6,850 nucleotides of DNA from Lachnospiraceae bacterium UBA7481 (GTDB lineage Bacteria; Bacillota; Clostridia; Lachnospirales; Lachnospiraceae). This document shows positions 5,916-6,850 of this stretch, piece after piece. Below the pieces are notes generated by a model. The model searched no databases and was not told where the DNA came from. It worked only from the letters and a program-made list of their open reading frames with translations. Location: contig DLOP01000045.1 of NCBI GenBank assembly GCA_002478505.1, positions 1 to 6,850 on the forward strand. Direction: 5' to 3'. The position numbers and the translations under genes were made by a program. The first letter of the stretch is position 1, and every line of letters starts with the position of its first letter.

Positions 5916-6707
5916 CTAAAATCCTCCTATCCTACAAATATTTTTAGCTGCACACTTGCTTCCTTCGGATAGCGAGCGTTCGATATTCTTACTGTTATAA
6001 TATTCGTTCACAAAGCCAGCTTGAAAGCTGTCTCCTGCCCCTGTTGTATCAACAACTTTGTTGACCTTTTCCGCAGAACACCTATACTCCATTTGGTCTA
6101 CAAATGCGATGCTACCTTTTTCTGCCAATGTGCATACGAAAATACACTTATATTCTTCTGATAAAGCTTTCAATTCATTGAAAATACTTTCTTCTCCACT
6201 TATAAAAAACAAATCTACATACGGAAGAAAATCGCACCAAGCATTGAAATCACGGTACTCGTTGAAATCGACAGCCAAACAAAAGTCCGATTTTTTCTTA
6301 CATTCAATAACTTGCTTGAAAACAGGCGAATCGACTGTTGTGTGAACGACATCTGCACTGCATATATACTCAAGCTCTGTACTATTTAAAACATATTCAT
6401 CATATACACCGCCCTCCCACGCATTTTCTTTAAAATAGCGGTCTCCATCTTCGGTATGATTGATTTTATGGTTTGCTGTCGAACCGTTTCTAATAGAAAG
6501 CATTTGTGTGTTAATAGGGTATCTGCTTATCTGTTCAAGAATTGACCTACCATACTCGTCGTTTCCTATAACGCTCATAAGAGAGCATCGCACGTTTGGA
6601 AAGACACATATATTACCGCAGAAATTCAGGCTCTCACCGCCAGATGCAACTTGTTTTTTATCAATAAAAACATCTACGCATACACAACCTACAGATATAA
6701 CATTCAT
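5916..6707 (-). CDS. PfkB-family sugar kinase, fructoselysine 6-kinase (FrlD)-like
   Basis: A 263-residue cytosolic kinase of the ribokinase/PfkB family, which transfers phosphate from ATP to a sugar hydroxyl. Seen: MNVISVGCVCVDVFID at the start, SGGESLNFCGNI (residues 22-33, the N-terminal Gly-Gly-Asn substrate region), VIGNDEYGR (45-53), LAVDFNEYRDF (143-153), FISGEE (168-173), and the catalytic/anion-hole signature DTTGAGDSFQAGF (221-233) with its Asp base. Length, the ending (CAAKNICRIGGF) and spacing resemble E. coli FrlD (about 261 residues), which phosphorylates fructoselysine. No FrlB deglycase or transporter is present, so the substrate is open; another fructosamine or sugar is possible. 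The start at 6707 has GAGG 7 nt upstream. It has its own likely promoter and is not tightly joined to either neighbour, which suggests accessory cargo beside tnpW. The gene looks intact. Confidence 0.85.
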   Translation of the reverse strand: MNVISVGCVCVDVFIDKKQVASGGESLNFCGNICVFPNVRCSLMSVIGNDEYGRSILEQISRYPINTQMLSIRNGSTANHKINHTEDGDRYFKENAWEGGVYDEYVLNSTELEYICSADVVHTTVDSPVFKQVIECKKKSDFCLAVDFNEYRDFNAWCDFLPYVDLFFISGEESIFNELKALSEEYKCIFVCTLAEKGSIAFVDQMEYRCSAEKVNKVVDTTGAGDSFQAGFVNEYYNSKNIERSLSEGSKCAAKNICRIGGF

Positions 6708-6754
6708 ATTATTGCCTCACTAAATTCTGATTTGTGCTTACCTCACACATAAAC

Positions 6755-6784
6755 ACTATACCACAACCATATCAATCCTGCCAC
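6755..6784 (-). promoter_or_regulatory. Extended -10 promoter for the sugar kinase
   Basis: On the minus strand the -10 box TATAGT (6760-6755) is preceded by TGG, giving an extended -10 (TGnTATAGT). A GTGGCA hexamer (6784-6779) at 18 nt spacing matches four of six -35 bases. Transcription would start at about 6748, some 40 nt before the kinase ATG. Confidence 0.5.
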
Positions 6785-6810
6785 AAAAGTTATTCTTCCG
6801 TCATAGGCTT

Positions 6811-6850
6811 TCATCCCTCCGTTTTGTCCTGCTCTGTTGCCTGTTCTGCT
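6811..6850 (-). CDS. C-terminal tail of an unidentified gene (5' end beyond window)
   Basis: The frame entering from the right edge reads AEQATEQDKTEG and ends at TGA 6813-6811. A polar, Glu/Gln/Lys-rich tail is typical of real protein ends such as those of relaxases, recombinases or PcfB-like proteins, but 12 residues cannot identify it. It ends 104 nt before the kinase ATG and about 50 nt upstream of the kinase promoter -10. Confidence 0.4.
   Translation of the reverse strand, partial: AEQATEQDKTEG

Noticed and set aside
6058..6723. Plus-strand frames at 6058-6345 and 6460-6723
   Set aside because: They are antisense to a complete PfkB kinase with its signature motifs.
1..6850. CRISPR array, tRNA, rRNA, insertion-sequence transposase
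   Set aside because: I saw no regularly spaced repeats, no tRNA-like cloverleaf, no rRNA-like segment and no DDE or IS-type transposase frame.

Overview
Every gene I can support lies on the minus strand, so the window reads from right to left. The content points to a gut-type Firmicute (Clostridia, probably Lachnospiraceae). The reasons are strong AGGAGG-like ribosome binding sites, moderate GC with AT-rich gaps, a VirD4/TraG coupling-protein fragment of the kind found in Firmicute conjugative elements, and a TnpW-type small protein known from Tn4451-like elements that use large serine recombinases. The taxon is an inference; no rRNA or housekeeping marker is present.

Right part (about 6850 to 5505). 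The last 12 codons of an unidentified gene end at 6811. Next comes a PfkB-family sugar kinase resembling fructoselysine 6-kinase (6707 to 5916), with its own extended -10 promoter. It is followed by a hairpin (5788-5821), a 56-residue TnpW-like gene (5763 to 5593) and a strong intrinsic terminator (5531-5570). This looks like the end of a mobile element.

Junction (about 5500-5517). Immediately past that terminator, recognisable coupling-protein coding sequence begins abruptly in the middle of the conserved 'DPKGE' region. The N-terminal membrane segments and the Walker A nucleotide-binding loop are missing, and an in-frame TGA lies at 5515-5517. The simplest reading is that the TnpW-bearing segment interrupted or replaced the 5' part of a virD4 gene. 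The surviving ORF (5472 to 3661) keeps the Walker B motif and the C-terminal domain but probably cannot work as a coupling ATPase.

Left part (3568 to 1). Downstream of the virD4 remnant is a compact run of accessory genes in the same direction. They are a 405-residue protein with an acidic linker, a 191-residue protein that reads as two tandem OB folds of single-stranded-DNA-binding type (14-nt overlap with the gene before it), a lipoprotein (start within a few bases of the preceding stop), a 96-residue cytosolic protein, and a single-pass membrane protein cut by the window edge. Their association with a coupling protein suggests conjugation accessory functions: ssDNA handling in the cytosol plus envelope-anchored parts. 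Only the OB-fold call rests on visible sequence similarity; the other four are unidentified.

If the junction reading is right, this conjugative element is disabled in transfer. The inserted segment's terminator would also cut the downstream genes off from their original promoter, unless weak AT-rich sites in the gaps (3569-3660, 892-991) supply new ones.
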